A stretch of DNA of 54,174 nucleotides from Nemertoderma westbladi (GCA_032718475.1 JAUCBJ010002699.1:1-54174), one strand, 5' to 3'. Shown: positions 1 through 11,343, counted from the stretch's first letter. Made by a program: numbers and translations. The notes: generated by a model not told the origin, from the sequence alone.

Positions 1-517
1 TTCTATAATTTAGCCTACTAATGTTCTTACAAAAAAGGCAGAAAACATTTCGCTATCTCAACACGGTCTTAAAACACTGATAATAAAGTCCTAAAATCAT
101 AACAAAATCATAACAAAAAGTCCCGTGACTTTAGCTCTCTTATTTTCCAAGAATCCCGTTCAACACATGTAATCAGCAGTGAGACAGGATAATTTCAGTT
201 CAGTAGCTCGGGATTGGTCGAAATCAGAACTAACTCAACGCAGGGCTATGGGTAACTGGGGCAACCTTCCCAAGCCGGCTGTCCAATCGAACAGCTCAGA
301 TCCCTCCTAAAGGATTCCAACGCCTTGGAGGGGGGGAACTGGTTAGCAAAGAAAACAAATCAGTCATATCCCAGAAAAACCTTTACAGTAGGTTTCAGAG
401 TATTTTAGCGTATGGGGGAAAAACTGGGTTGCGGGGCGAAGGGCCAGTTACATCCCACAGAAGCTTTTACACCAGTCGTGTAACTGTAAGATTGGTTATT
501 TGTTTCATAAATATGCA
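1..517. other. Unassigned flank, no gene seen
   Basis: I see no coding stretch, RNA gene or tandem repeat here. It lies 3' of the minus-strand RT relic that ends near 518, so part of it could be that element's 3' untranslated region, but nothing in the sequence proves this. Confidence 0.4.
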
Positions 518-1045
518 TGTTGCATTATATATATTACATATATATTAAGAATGATGTGCCGGTGTATCGACAAAATTGCGCCACCACAACTCCCTATCAC
601 CCATTACATTTACTAGATCATCCCATCTTAAAGGCCAGTGCCCTTTAATGGGCGTCTCAAGAAAGTCATGGGCTGTCCACCATGCTCATTTTCTCCATGA
701 GTAGTACAACATTACACACTGGTTGGACTTCACCTCGAAAGCAATGTCCTGCAAAGCGGAGGCGGTTTCGTTCAAATGTCAAGCTAGGTGAGACTAGTGA
801 AACACCTCCAAGGTTGTATAGATTCTGATTGGAGATGTGTTCATTGTACTTGACACAATGAACCCGGCGCAGCATTCTTGTGAAAGTGCCATCCAGAGAT
901 TTGGTATCCTCTGCAGTAGAGCCCAGCATGGACTCCCTCCCATTTGAGTGCTGGTACTACTGCTGCCATAAATAATCGAACCCCCGTTTTATGCTATAGG
1001 ACTTCCAAATCCTGGACAGACTATTCCTGGACAGGGAATATAGCC
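518..1045 (-). pseudogene. RTE-like non-LTR retrotransposon relic, RT C-terminal end
   Basis: Read on the minus strand, about 1,040 to 960 gives SLSRIWKSYSIKRGF, the connection region after the RT palm. About 929 to 666 gives SLDGTFTRMLRRVHCVKYN, then HISNQNLYN and RNRLRFAGHCFR, the C-terminal segment typical of an endonuclease-RT family abundant in marine invertebrates. The two pieces are in the expected order, but several residues that follow IWKS in the family are frame-disrupted. The 3' end on this strand runs into an AT-rich tail (520-545). A second copy of the same segment lies at 15,570-15,977 and shares the tail. This is a 5'-truncated, decayed insertion with no host function. Family membership is from remembered motifs; the exact clade (RTE or a neighbour) is unsettled. 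Confidence 0.7.
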
Positions 1046-2817
1046 AATATACTATAATTATTGTAATGTTGTAATTGTTGTTATTGAAATATCATTTAAT
1101 TTACGGATATAATTAATACCTTAATCAAATTAATCGTATTTATTTGAATGCGAGAATTAATGATAAACAGCATTAATGCGTTGCCTGGGTTCCCGACTTG
1201 AGATTTCTCATGTGCCAATTTTGTTTTTGGTAATTTTTATGAGCATTATGTGTGTGGAAAAATAGCAAGGAAATTGTATCAAAGTGACAAAGGGAACTAG
1301 GGTTGAGCTGATTATGCAGCAGTAATAAAAAATATATTTTTTCTTAAACAGTTTTGTATAAAGTAAGCATTAGTAATATTTGAAATGTATAAATTTACTG
1401 GCTAACTTGTATTGGCTTGTTATCTATAATATTCTAGAACACACAATTTCTGGCCAATCTGCATTGAACATTATCAATATTGCATTTGCATGTCAGAGTT
1501 CCAGATACGGCAGACCTGATAGACTTCTGACGTTGTCTGACACGCCCCACAGACACCATGAGACGAAGTATAAACGAAGTATTTACGGTAGTTAGTAGGC
1601 CTATGGGTTTCGTACAATATACTGTATCTATACCTATAAAAATCAAATTCTCTCTCTCTGTGTTCGAACTCCTCCAAAACGGGCGGAGGGATTGCGCTGG
1701 AACTTGGCATGTGTGTATAACATTAACCAGCGGTCGTTATAGGCCACTTTTCGAAAAGTTTAATTCACGTTCGGTACCGGTACTGTGTACCGGTACGTCA
1801 ATAGGCCTATACCGGTACCAGTACGCCAGTAGGCCTATGCCGGTAGCGGGAAATACCGGGAAACATGCCTCGGGTATTGCCTGCTAGTTTATGTATAAAC
1901 TTTAAATACAGTACATTCAATGTGTTTTGTGTATACAATCTCTTCTCTACAAGACAACACTACACTAGAAAGCCAGCAAGCTGGCTGGAAGGAGCCCGGG
2001 GGAAGAATCCTATTTACAAGACTATTACAAATAAACCTTGTCGGTCAGCAGTAAGTAAACTAAACAATTCTAAACTATAAGGCGTGGGGCTAGCTGACTT
2101 TGTGGCTCGTCCCACATAATAAAAAATGAAACTTTGCTATGACAACACACCCGGTTCTTTTAAATTTGCGTGATTTGAGTTTTATGCTCGCAACACTATT
2201 GAGTTTTATAATATTTGTAAGAAATGTTGAAACTTATCTTATGCCAATGTAGTAATGGTATTAAAATATAATTAAATTAATTTACACTATTAATACTTCA
2301 GCTAATAAATGATGCTAATCCTATGAAATAAAAAAAATAAGAATATTATTTTTAAGAACTTTCTACATATATCATATACAAAATAATCAGCCCAATTATT
2401 CGTGGAATACTAATATAATCCTACTGCAGTGGTATATTTTATTTTGTTTATTGACAACGCAACTATTTTCTGTCTATCCCTGAGAGCTGATAAAGGATGT
2501 GTAGACTCAGCCAGCAGCCAGCAGCAGGAGGGGTGTAGTCAAAGTCAAGAAATTATGCATTGATGGAATTCTATCTCAGGCAGTCCTGCACTCAACCATT
2601 CCTACACAGCTAGCTGCTGCAGCAGCTCAGGGAGGAGTTGTTACTTTACCATTGCTTTTAATTTCGCGACAAAATAATTTCAAAAAACGAAATATATCGA
2701 ATACCACACATAGAATCGATCTGATATTTTGTAACGCGATTATGAACCACCAAAGCAATTTACTTTTAAAATTTCAACAAAATCGCCAGGCAGGAAGTGC
2801 CTGAACCTTGATAATTA
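1046..2817. other. Intergenic or intronic sequence without recognised genes
   Basis: I find no convincing gene. Short open frames around 1,380-2,080 overlap on both strands and look like chance. Visible details are three copies of the palindrome TAGGCCTA (1,596, 1,802 and 1,830), GGTACC-rich self-complementary patches at 1,770-1,860, a CAGC-rich patch at 2,505-2,530, and a 12-bp palindrome TGATAATTATCA at 2,809-2,820 that abuts the tetranucleotide array. Confidence 0.5.
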
Positions 2818-4297
2818 TCAGTCAGTCAGTCAGTCAGTCAGTCAGTCAGTCAGTCAGTCAGTCAGTCAGTCAGTCAGTCAGTCAGTCAGTCAGTCAGTCA
2901 GTCAGTCAGTCAGTCAGTCAGTCAGTCAGTCAGTCAGTCAGTCAGTCAGTCAGTCAGTCAGTCAGTCAGTCAGTCAGTCAGTCAGTCAGTCAGTCAGTCA
3001 GTCAGTCAGTCAGTCAGTCAGTCAGTCAGTCAGTCAGTCAGTCAGTCAGTCAGTCAGTCAGTCAGTCAGTCAGTCAGTCAGTCAGTCAGTCAGTCAGTCA
3101 GTCAGTCAGTCAGTCAGTCAGTCAGTCAGTCAGTCAGTCAGTCAGTCAGTCAGTCAGTCAGTCAGTCAGTCAGTCAGTCAGTCAGTCAGTCAGTCAGTCA
3201 GTCAGTCAGTCAGTCAGTCAGTCAGTCAGTCAGTCAGTCAGTCAGTCAGTCAGTCAGTCAGTCAGTCAGTCAGTCAGTCAGTCAGTCAGTCAGTCAGTCA
3301 GTCAGTCAGTCAGTCAGTCAGTCAGTCAGTCAGTCAGTCAGTCAGTCAGTCAGTCAGTCAGTCAGTCAGTCAGTCAGTCAGTCAGTCAGTCAGTCAGTCA
3401 GTCAGTCAGTCAGTCAGTCAGTCAGTCAGTCAGTCAGTCAGTCAGTCAGTCAGTCAGTCAGTCAGTCAGTCAGTCAGTCAGTCAGTCAGTCAGTCAGTCA
3501 GTCAGTCAGTCAGTCAGTCAGTCAGTCAGTCAGTCAGTCAGTCAGTCAGTCAGTCAGTCAGTCAGTCAGTCAGTCAGTCAGTCAGTCAGTCAGTCAGTCA
3601 GTCAGTCAGTCAGTCAGTCAGTCAGTCAGTCAGTCAGTCAGTCAGTCAGTCAGTCAGTCAGTCAGTCAGTCAGTCAGTCAGTCAGTCAGTCAGTCAGTCA
3701 GTCAGTCAGTCAGTCAGTCAGTCAGTCAGTCAGTCAGTCAGTCAGTCAGTCAGTCAGTCAGTCAGTCAGTCAGTCAGTCAGTCAGTCAGTCAGTCAGTCA
3801 GTCAGTCAGTCAGTCAGTCAGTCAGTCAGTCAGTCAGTCAGTCAGTCAGTCAGTCAGTCAGTCAGTCAGTCAGTCAGTCAGTCAGTCAGTCAGTCAGTCA
3901 GTCAGTCAGTCAGTCAGTCAGTCAGTCAGTCAGTCAGTCAGTCAGTCAGTCAGTCAGTCAGTCAGTCAGTCAGTCAGTCAGTCAGTCAGTCAGTCAGTCA
4001 GTCAGTCAGTCAGTCAGTCAGTCAGTCAGTCAGTCAGTCAGTCAGTCAGTCAGTCAGTCAGTCAGTCAGTCAGTCAGTCAGTCAGTCAGTCAGTCAGTCA
4101 GTCAGTCAGTCAGTCAGTCAGTCAGTCAGTCAGTCAGTCAGTCAGTCAGTCAGTCAGTCAGTCAGTCAGTCAGTCAGTCAGTCAGTCAGTCAGTCAGTCA
4201 GTCAGTCAGTCAGTCAGTCAGTCAGTCAGTCAGTCAGTCAGTCAGTCAGTCAGTCAGTCAGTCAGTCAGTCAGTCAGTCAGTCAGTCAGTCAGTCAG
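2818..4297. repeat. Tetranucleotide (TCAG)n array, about 370 units
   Basis: About 1,480 bases consist only of the unit TCAG, read by eye without a single interruption. Because 4 and 3 are coprime and none of TCA, GTC, AGT and CAG is a stop, all three plus-strand frames stay open. This creates an artificial 497-codon Ser-Gln-Ser-Val frame. On the minus strand the unit CTGA gives TGA in every frame. The left edge sits on a small palindrome (2,809-2,820) and the right edge lies six bases from the left arm of a foldback element. The exact copy number may reflect assembly limits. Confidence 0.97.
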
Positions 4298-4303
4298 ATG
4301 ACC

Positions 4304-4855
4304 TTTTAAAAAAGTGTCTTTTGCGAAATCGCACCCTCCTTATCTTGGACATTCTTCACATTAGTCGTATTTTTTTCATATCATTAGAAAGCTTGCCTTG
4401 CAAGGATTAGAAATATGTAACAATATCTGAATTTCGTTGAGAAACAACTGAGATATAGGCGTTCAAAGATTACAAGAAGTATTGTTAGCTGAAGGCCATT
4501 TATTCTATTTAAAAAATACACGATGTTCTGGAACATGTTGTTTAAGTATGAATAGCTACGCAATAGATATATTGGATAGGAATACCGCTGTTGCCAACCT
4601 ACTTACAGTATAAAATAAATAACACATTCTAGAATTTTGTGTATTTATTAAATAGAATAAATGACCTGCAGCGAACGATAATTCTTGCAATCTTTGAACG
4701 CCTATATCTCAGTTGTTTCTCAACGAAATTCAGATATTGTTACATATTTCGAATCCTTGCAAGTCAAGCAAGTAATGATATGAAACAATTACGACTAATG
4801 TGAAGAATGGCCACGATACGGAGGGTGCGATTTCGCAACAGACACTTTTGTAAAA
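4304..4855. mobile_element. Foldback/MITE-like element with about 240-bp inverted arms
   Basis: The left arm (about 4,304-4,546) and right arm (about 4,613-4,855) are imperfect reverse complements separated by about 66 bp. Matching landmarks are TGCGAAATCGCACCCTCC on the left against GGAGGGTGCGATTTCGCA on the right, and GAACGCCTATATCTCAG on the right against its complement near 4,455. The outer ends are AAAAGTGTC-like. No open frame lies inside, so it would be non-autonomous. The arms differ by scattered substitutions and small indels, so it is not a recent hairpin artefact. No clear target duplication is visible because the left side is the tetranucleotide array. Confidence 0.85.
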
Positions 4856-5040
4856 CGCTTATAAATAAAATTTAAAAGCAAAATCGAAAATTCCGGCTTC
4901 ATGGGGTCAAACCCTGGGGAGTGGAACTAATTGTGTTTCAAATTTCAAGCAATATGATAAAGATTTGTAGAAAAATCTGGGGGTGGGTCCGTGTCATCAG
5001 AAAATGACACTATATTACGGGACATGGTGTATATCGATAT

Positions 5041-5657
5041 TTAAGGGGGGAAGTGTGCGGTCTAAATTCAAAAAAATAAAAATTCAGGTTTTGGTGCGAA
5101 ATGTCTTCTAAACATGTCTTCTATGTTGTGTTAAATTTTTGGATTGAGTTCATTAAGGGAAGTTTGTCAAAAATTTATTTAAATTCAATGTAAGGCGGAA
5201 CTTCCATGTCCGATCGATGAATTTTTCGATGACTATGACTTTTTACCAGTTTTTGTGCCTGTTGTGCAATAGTGTAGCTCAGCTCAGAAATAATGGTGGG
5301 AAATTTAAACACAAATTAGTTTATTTGGAAATTAAGTGTTTTCAGTCATCTATCAAGCAGTCATCAATCAGCTTACAGCCCTAGTGCAGTAGTGGTAAGT
5401 TGTACATCACTATGCACGCAGTACACCTGTACTGATAATTTGCAGATTAGAAATGTTGGTAGCAGTCTGACTGTCAGAAAGGATAGTGTCAAGAAATTGA
5501 ATGTGGTCCCTCAATCAGATAGTGCTTCTGTACAATCTGTCAGTCTGTATATATTTTGCATATCATTGCTGCATTGTAATTTCATAATTGTGCTTCATAT
5601 TACTGTATTAGGCTATAAATTGAACCAGATTGACTGTTGAATTTAACTTTCCAAGAA
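5041..5657 (+). promoter_or_regulatory. Left end and leader of the DDE transposon, with possible 5' UTR intron
   Basis: TTAA at 5,041-5,044 is followed by GGGGGGAAGTGTGCGG, which looks like a transposon terminus next to the TTAA target preferred by Kolobok-type elements. A good donor GTAAGT (5,395-5,400) and an acceptor TTTCCAAG (ends 5,655) just before an ATG in favourable context (5,658) suggest a leader intron. The matching right terminus was not found, so both the terminus and the intron are inferences. Confidence 0.35.
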
Positions 5658-7367
5658 ATGGGCCGGGGTAGAAAGTCTAAAAGGTTCAGAGGCAATCAAT
5701 ATTTGAGTAAAGATAAAACTACTAGAAAACCTATCAAACTCAGTGCTTCAAGAAGAAAACTAGTGTCAAAAAAGAGTATCCCTGTTGAGATATCCAACAC
5801 CACCAGTAGTAATATCATAGTAAATATTGAGATTTTATCTGAAGCCATTAGTAAGTAATGTTTGCCAGAATTGCCATGGGACAATACATCTACGTTCCTG
5901 CTCTGCTCCAGGCCTAGCTGTAAAACTTAGTCTAGTATGTGATTCATGTGAGTCACAGTCAACTTTCTATTCATCACCAAAGATTCCGACTACGAATCCT
6001 AAGACACCTAAGAGGAACTTTGATATAAATATACGCACTGTGTATGGATTGCGTTGTATTGGGATTGGTAAAGCGCAAGCAGATATATTATTTTCTATGA
6101 TGGATCTTCCGCAGACTTTGGATTCCTATCAAAGAGTGCAACGAAAAATACTACTTCCAAGTATCCAAATGTGTGCAGACAGTTCAATGATAGCACCTTC
6201 CAAGGAAGCAATATCATGTAACACAAATAGTAGCAACGATGTTGGCAGTACTGTTCTCACGGATATCCCGGTAAGTATCGATGGGTCTTGGCAGAGAAGA
6301 GGACATAAATCCCTAAATGGGGTAGTCTCTGTTATTAGTGTGGATACTGGCAAAGTTCTTGACACAGAGTGTCTGAGTAAGTATTGCCACTGGTGTTCTA
6401 CAGCAGGAAAGACTGCCAGTGCAGCAGCAAAGGTTGCACATAGTGCCATCTGTCAAAAGAACTACGAAGGCAGCAGCGGAGGGATGGAAGCTGCAGGTGC
6501 GAAATCGATCTTCAACCGATCAATCACCAAGCTCAGGGTTAGATACACAAAGTATCTTGGAGATGGAGACAGCTCCAGTTTTAAGACAGTAGCGGACTCC
6601 AAACCATATGGTGAAGATGTAGTAATTGAGAAACTGGAGTGCATCGGACACGTTCAAAAGCGGATGGGGTCTCGATTGCGAAATCTAAAGACATCACACA
6701 AGAGTCCATAGGTGGTTTGGGATGACTCACTGATAATTTGATCGATTCTATACAGTTATACTATGGAAGGGCTATAAGAAAGAACTGTGATTCTGTTCTA
6801 GATATGCGAATGGCAATATGGGCAATTTACTTCCACTTGCAGTCATCGGATAGAAAGCCGCAGCATGAATTGTGCCCAAGAGGACTCGATTCATGGTGCA
6901 AATACAACAAGGGGATAATAACACGTATACGATACCACCACAAATCACCACTTGGTCCAGCCATAGCTGAAGTCATCAAACCTACCTTCAAAGATCTTAC
7001 AAATCCTGATTTACTGAAACGTTGTCTCCATGGAAAAACTCAAAATGTTAACGAAAGCTACAATAATATGCTTTGGCTTCGATGCTCAAAGAGGATATTT
7101 CTAGGAAGAAACACCCTCTCAATTGGAATGTTGGATGCAGTACTTTGCTTCAATGATGGAGCAGTTTCACGGATTGCAGTCCTTCAAGAAATGGGATGCT
7201 TGATTGGAGAAAATTGTAAATTGGGACTTCAGACGATAGATAATACAAGGATCAGAAAGGCTGAGAAAGATCAAGCGCTTCTTGAGAAGGGTGTAAAGAA
7301 GTCTAAAGGCACTAAGAGGAAGAGAGAAGATGAGCCAGAGACTGAATATGGACCAGGAATGTTTTAG
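5658..7367 (+). pseudogene. Kolobok/Mutator-type DDE transposase, broken
   Basis: Three consecutive frames encode one transposase. The first (5,658-5,858) begins MGRGRKSKRFRG and is basic. The second (to 6,711) carries a CxxC pair (NVCQNCHG and CDSCES), then DIPVSIDGSWQRRGHKSLNG with the first catalytic Asp, LGDGDSSSF with the second, and GHVQKRMGSRLRNLK. The third (6,738-7,367) carries the HELCPRG region, NVNESYNNMLW with the likely catalytic Glu, and a Lys-rich tail. Breaks: a 4-base AAGT/AGTA microduplication near 5,850 that shifts the frame after LSEAIS; a one-base loss near 6,690 after RNLK; and an in-frame TGA at 6,723-6,725 where the family has Arg (GRLTD). The triad is conserved, so decay looks recent. 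The family is the metazoan 'Mutator-like transposase domain' group, and the TTAA-bordered left end favours Kolobok. Confidence 0.8.
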
Positions 7368-7370
7368 ACT

Positions 7371-7989
7371 GGTTAACTCTGTTTTGTAAATTATATTTGT
7401 GTAACTTTGTGCATCATTAGTATCTTTTAAAATCAAGAATCCGATGCAAAATGGTATCAAAACTTTAATCGGTGTTTACGCGACACGTCAGTGTACACCA
7501 TTTGGTTCCAAAATATGTGAAAATTATTTTTATGATCTATTATAATGCACGATTAATAACTATTTACATACTTCTACAGTTTGCTGATCCGAGTGCTTTG
7601 TTACACGAACGAGCGTTAGTGAGTGAGTGAAAATAATGCCACGGGGATCAGAACTCTGTAAAGTACTTTGATGCTAGTATGTAGGCCCCTATGTAGTTTT
7701 ATTCCAAAATTTTAACATTACGAAATGATTGTATAGCTGACCGTGCAGTGACGTGAAATTTTTTTTTTAATATAACCTTATAACCGAAATATAACCTTAT
7801 ACCAGAATGAGAAAAAATTGTTTCATGTCACTGCAGACTGGGTATATGCATTTAAGATTTCATGAAATCTAATCTGAGGTCTAGAATATGCCAGGTATCA
7901 ATTAGGAAGAAAAAATTATAAACAATAATATGAAATGGCTGAAGGTTTTCATGTCAGACATTTCTAAAATGTTTTCATTTTAGCCCACT
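7371..7989. other. Unassigned sequence after the transposase
   Basis: No coding region was recognised. I searched for the complement of the left terminus GGGGGGAAGTGTGCGG to close the transposon and did not find it, so the right end is lost or diverged. A short direct repeat of ATAACCTTATA-type sequence lies at 7,772-7,802. Confidence 0.4.
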
Positions 7990-7999
7990 AGCGGTAGAC

Positions 8000-8450
8000 T
8001 GGAGAACTGCTGTGGGATTACCGTCCCAACAAAGATGCAGCCTATGGATGATGGTCTACTGGTTTACGGCACAGCATGTACATCTGTGAAGTTTCAGCTT
8101 AAATGGATAACAAAACACAAAGTGAGAGAAGGTTTTCACTTTCAATACCCTAACGTATACTTTCAGTACTGTATACTTTCAATACCCTAATGGAACCAAA
8201 GAACAACTGGATTACATCCTTATAAACAAAAAGTGGAGAAACAGCATGTATGATCAACTGTGAGGCATACAGCTCGTTCAACCTAATTCTGTAATTGGTT
8301 CGGACCACAGAATTGTGACTGCAGAGATCAGACTCAGTTTGAGCTGTTGAGAGCCAGCAAACCCAGGACAAGCAAGCAAATCAACTATGACTGGGAAAAA
8401 CTCAGAACTGACAATGCAGTGAAGGATGCTTACACTTCAGCCAATGGATG
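8000..8450 (+). pseudogene. RTE-like retrotransposon relic, end of the endonuclease domain
   Basis: Reading + strand frames with shifts gives FQYPNGTKEQLDYILINKKW at about 8,180-8,240, then a motif resembling GSDHRIVTAEIRLSLRA at about 8,295-8,350, and NYDWEKLRTDNAVKDAY at about 8,385-8,435. DYI and SDHR are the conserved C-terminal part of apurinic-type endonucleases in endonuclease-RT proteins. The frame is broken at least twice (TGA near 8,262 and near 8,347). The RT piece at 9,855 lies downstream on the same strand in the order expected for one element, but about 900 bp further away than normal, so sequence has been added between them. Confidence 0.65.
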
Positions 8451-8639
8451 AAGACCAGTCCACCGATTCAAGCCCACAAGGAATCACAAGGATTTTTGCA
8501 CTTAATTTGCAGCCTGGGCCTACTGCATTGTCAGATTGTGCATTATCTGTGGTACAGTGGTACAGTACGCAGATACAACTTACTCACTTGATTTTATTAC
8601 TTGCTAAAATATTTATATTATTATCACCCGCTGTACCTT

Positions 8640-8790
8640 CTGTTGATGTATATATATTTTCATCACTTGCTCTGTTGCTGTATTTATAATTTTATCACTT
8701 GCTGTATATATACCTGCTGTTGCTGTATATATATTTTTATCACTTGCTGTATATATATTTTTATCACTTGCTGTATACATATATTTTTTA
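8640..8790 (+). repeat. Short tandem repeat with 24-bp unit
   Basis: The motif TGCTGTATATATATTTTTAT plus CACT recurs at 8,721, 8,745 and 8,769 (exact spacing 24), with degenerate copies upstream from about 8,640. It lies between the two RTE-like fragments and may account for part of the extra spacing. Confidence 0.8.
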
Positions 8791-8989
8791 TTTATCACTT
8801 TCAGTACGTACATTGCACAACATATGAACAAACATGATTAAACATAAATATATTTTAATTTTCTCGGATAACGAATACTGGATTGACTTTATTTTAATAG
8901 TGCTACTCAGTCTAAATTGTATATTTTTGTTAGTCTCCATGAATTACGTTTTTATTTCAGGGGGCGACCCCTACACTGTGTGTAAATCC

Positions 8990-9016
8990 TTAATAATAAT
9001 AATAATAATAATAATA
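8990..9016 (+). repeat. (TAA)n microsatellite
   Basis: About nine uninterrupted TAA units. No associated gene is visible. Confidence 0.9.
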
Positions 9017-9333
9017 CGGTACAATAGCAGTAGGCCCTACCTACTTCTCTTTCGCTAGACCTACTTCAGTACTTCTGTGATAGTGTGAAGCCTACCCATA
9101 TCTGTAGGCCTATTATGACAGTTGCGGTACCGTACCGATACACTCTGACGGTGCAAGCAACGGTACTAGGCCCACCCTACAGCCCTACAGTCCACCAGTA
9201 CAGCCTTCACCTACTAGGGCCTATTGCAGTATTGCACTACTGTCAGACTATCAGACTGGTAGCTGTCTGCTCTGTACCGGTACTATACCTCAACAGGGTT
9301 TCAATAAACTGAAAGAATTTCAAAAACAACACC

Positions 9334-9361
9334 TGTTGTTTTGTCCTAGGACAAAACAACA
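9334..9361. repeat. Perfect 28-bp palindrome
   Basis: The left half TGTTGTTTTGTCCT is followed with no spacer by its exact reverse complement AGGACAAAACAACA. The symmetry stops one base outside each end. Confidence 0.95.
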
Positions 9362-9854
9362 CATTTTTTACGTAGACTATCATTAGCAGAGTATTAATGT
9401 ATTACCCCGTAAGCTGAATAGCTCTTCCCAGTGAATCCTATGGGAATACCATTGTAAGCACTGGGCCGTTCAAAAGTTTTATAGGTTGATGATAATGTAT
9501 GAGGAGGGACCCAACTAACACTACGTTTGTCTATGGACGCTCTCCTTATAGTGCATATAGTCCTTATAGTAAATTTTCTAGACAACTTCAAACTATCATT
9601 ATTATGTTGTAATCATCTAATGAATTATAAAAGCTGTTGTGATTATAGAAGATAGAGAGCAGTTAGCGAAATTATAGAGCTATCGAATAGACTAGTCAGA
9701 GAGGAGTCGAGGTGTCAATTGATTAATAATAATAACAGCAGTTGTCATGAATTCACTACAATCGCGCACAAGAAGTGATAAGACAAATTCGTTCTTATTT
9801 TTGTAATAAGTAAAACAAGTTGAGATGTTTCAATCTAAACCGCGATTAACTTGC

Positions 9855-10110
9855 TAATTAAGCCTCACATAGAGAAACTGCTGCGTAAAAGAAAAAACAG
9901 ATTTCGACCAAATAGATCAACAACAGCTCAGATACTTGCATTGATATATTGTGACAAAGAAGCTCAGATACTCTCACCAGATGGTGAAACTGAGTTCTTT
10001 TCAATCCTGGCTGGCGTACTGCAAGGTGACTGACACATTGGCTATTCATAACATGTTCGACACATTACTATTCGTAATTGTATTGGATTACGCAATGAGA
10101 ACGGCCACAA
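9855..10110 (+). pseudogene. RTE-like retrotransposon relic, RT palm fragment
   Basis: The + strand encodes KPHIEKLLRKRKNRFRPNRS then TTAQILAL (RT finger motif, usually GFRPNRSTTAQILAL), followed almost at once by SPDGETEFFSILAGVLQGD (RT motif with the conserved GVLQGDTLAPYLF neighbourhood) and FVIVLDYAMRTAT in a neighbouring frame. The VDFKKAFDS segment expected between the two blocks is missing, an internal deletion of roughly 40-60 codons, and the frame shifts after LQGD. It is probably the same element as the endonuclease piece at 8,000-8,450. Confidence 0.7.
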
Positions 10111-11046
10111 GAACTTTGATTACATTACAAGTTATTTTAAAAAATATTACATAAATTTTACAAGTATTCCTTGTAAACTAATCTCTACTAATGAAATTTT
10201 CAGTAATTTAAACAAGATTTGGCACAATAATAAAGAGAAAGCACAACACACTACATAGTTTACAGAATCAGTTTACAGATTCAGACGAGTGGAGTGATCG
10301 ACAATCCATCACCATCCTCCATATCCAGACTGAAATCTACCAGAATACATATGTGGAGGTTGCATTAGAAAGGACACATGACTCAAAAATCAAATTTTTG
10401 GAATACATTTTGTAGCAAACTTTTCGGGCTTTCTAATGGTATATTTGGTTTAAGTCTAGATATATTTTTGCTTTTGTAAAATCCAAAAAACTACGCGGTA
10501 GTTTGACAAAATATCATAGTTTAAACCTTCCCGCCAAAAACTGACAGACAGACAGACATACTAGACTCTGACAAACATGAAAAATTTCATCGGTAATGAA
10601 ATCACCGACATGGAAAACCTCGAAGGTGAAACTGTTAGCAAAATTCACTTCCATCAGGGAACAGTTTATTCAAGTTACTTATTGTTAATATTAAATGACA
10701 AATTATAATAAATATTCAATCACTTACATAACACCACTTTAAACCGGGTCTGGTTTAACCGAAAATATTTAATGCAACCATGAGATCACTACAGTAACAT
10801 AGAATGCATGACAATTATTAAATTAATAGAGTAAACAAACACAATCTTGGAAATTTGATTTATCGATAAATAATAAAAACCAACAAATAAATTAATAGAC
10901 AACAATCAAGTAAAATTTCTCATCGAAATTTATAAACATTTAATTTGAAAATGGAAATATTTCATAACCCCGTGATATATAGGAATTATTATAGGTGCCT
11001 GTATACTAATCAACAATGTAGGAAAATCTGTATCTATAGGCCTATA
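10111..11046. other. Unassigned sequence with a short GACA tract
   Basis: No coding region was recognised. Four GACA units at about 10,541-10,556 resemble the simple tails or internal tracts of small transposable elements, but no partner ends were found. Confidence 0.4.
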
Positions 11047-11343
11047 ATAACAATAAAATAAAATAAAGCGGCAGCTTGGTCTAGTGGTGACATTCCTGGG
11101 CTTCCAATTAGGTAGCCCTGGTTCGATCCCTAGATGGGGCAGCACTATTTGGGCACAGTGCTTTAAATACTGCAGCCTATCCCAACCCCGGCTTTCATCC
11201 TTCAGTGGTCGATAAATGCGAACCAAGGCAACTTGGGAAACAGAGTGGAAGGGTTTACTGTGGAAGATCACCCGTGGTGGTGAACAGGCATTCCTTGGCT
11301 TAACGAGTCTAAAAGATTCTCCCATTCATAACAATAAAATAAA
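11047..11343 (+). mobile_element. tRNA-derived SINE-like insertion with 16-bp target duplication
   Basis: The body (about 11,063-11,327) starts with a tRNA-like head. An A-box-like TGGTCTAGTGG lies near 11,078, and about 35 bases later comes the B-box-like GGTTCGATCCC (one position off GGTTCGANTCC), followed by CCCCAT-type pairing sequence. A tRNA-unrelated body of about 190 bp follows. The direct repeat ATAACAATAAAATAAA flanks it at 11,047-11,062 and 11,328-11,343. A long poly(A) or microsatellite tail is absent. RNA polymerase III transcription is inferred from the boxes; the SINE family was not recognised. Confidence 0.75.

Noticed and set aside
2808-4301. A 497-codon open frame of Ser-Gln-Ser-Val repeats
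   Set aside because: It is the translation of a pure tetranucleotide repeat, open in all three forward frames, with no flanking coding sequence.
11063-11140. Functional tRNA gene on the plus strand
   Set aside because: It is the head of a longer unit with target duplications, and the stems are degenerate, so SINE-like is the better call.
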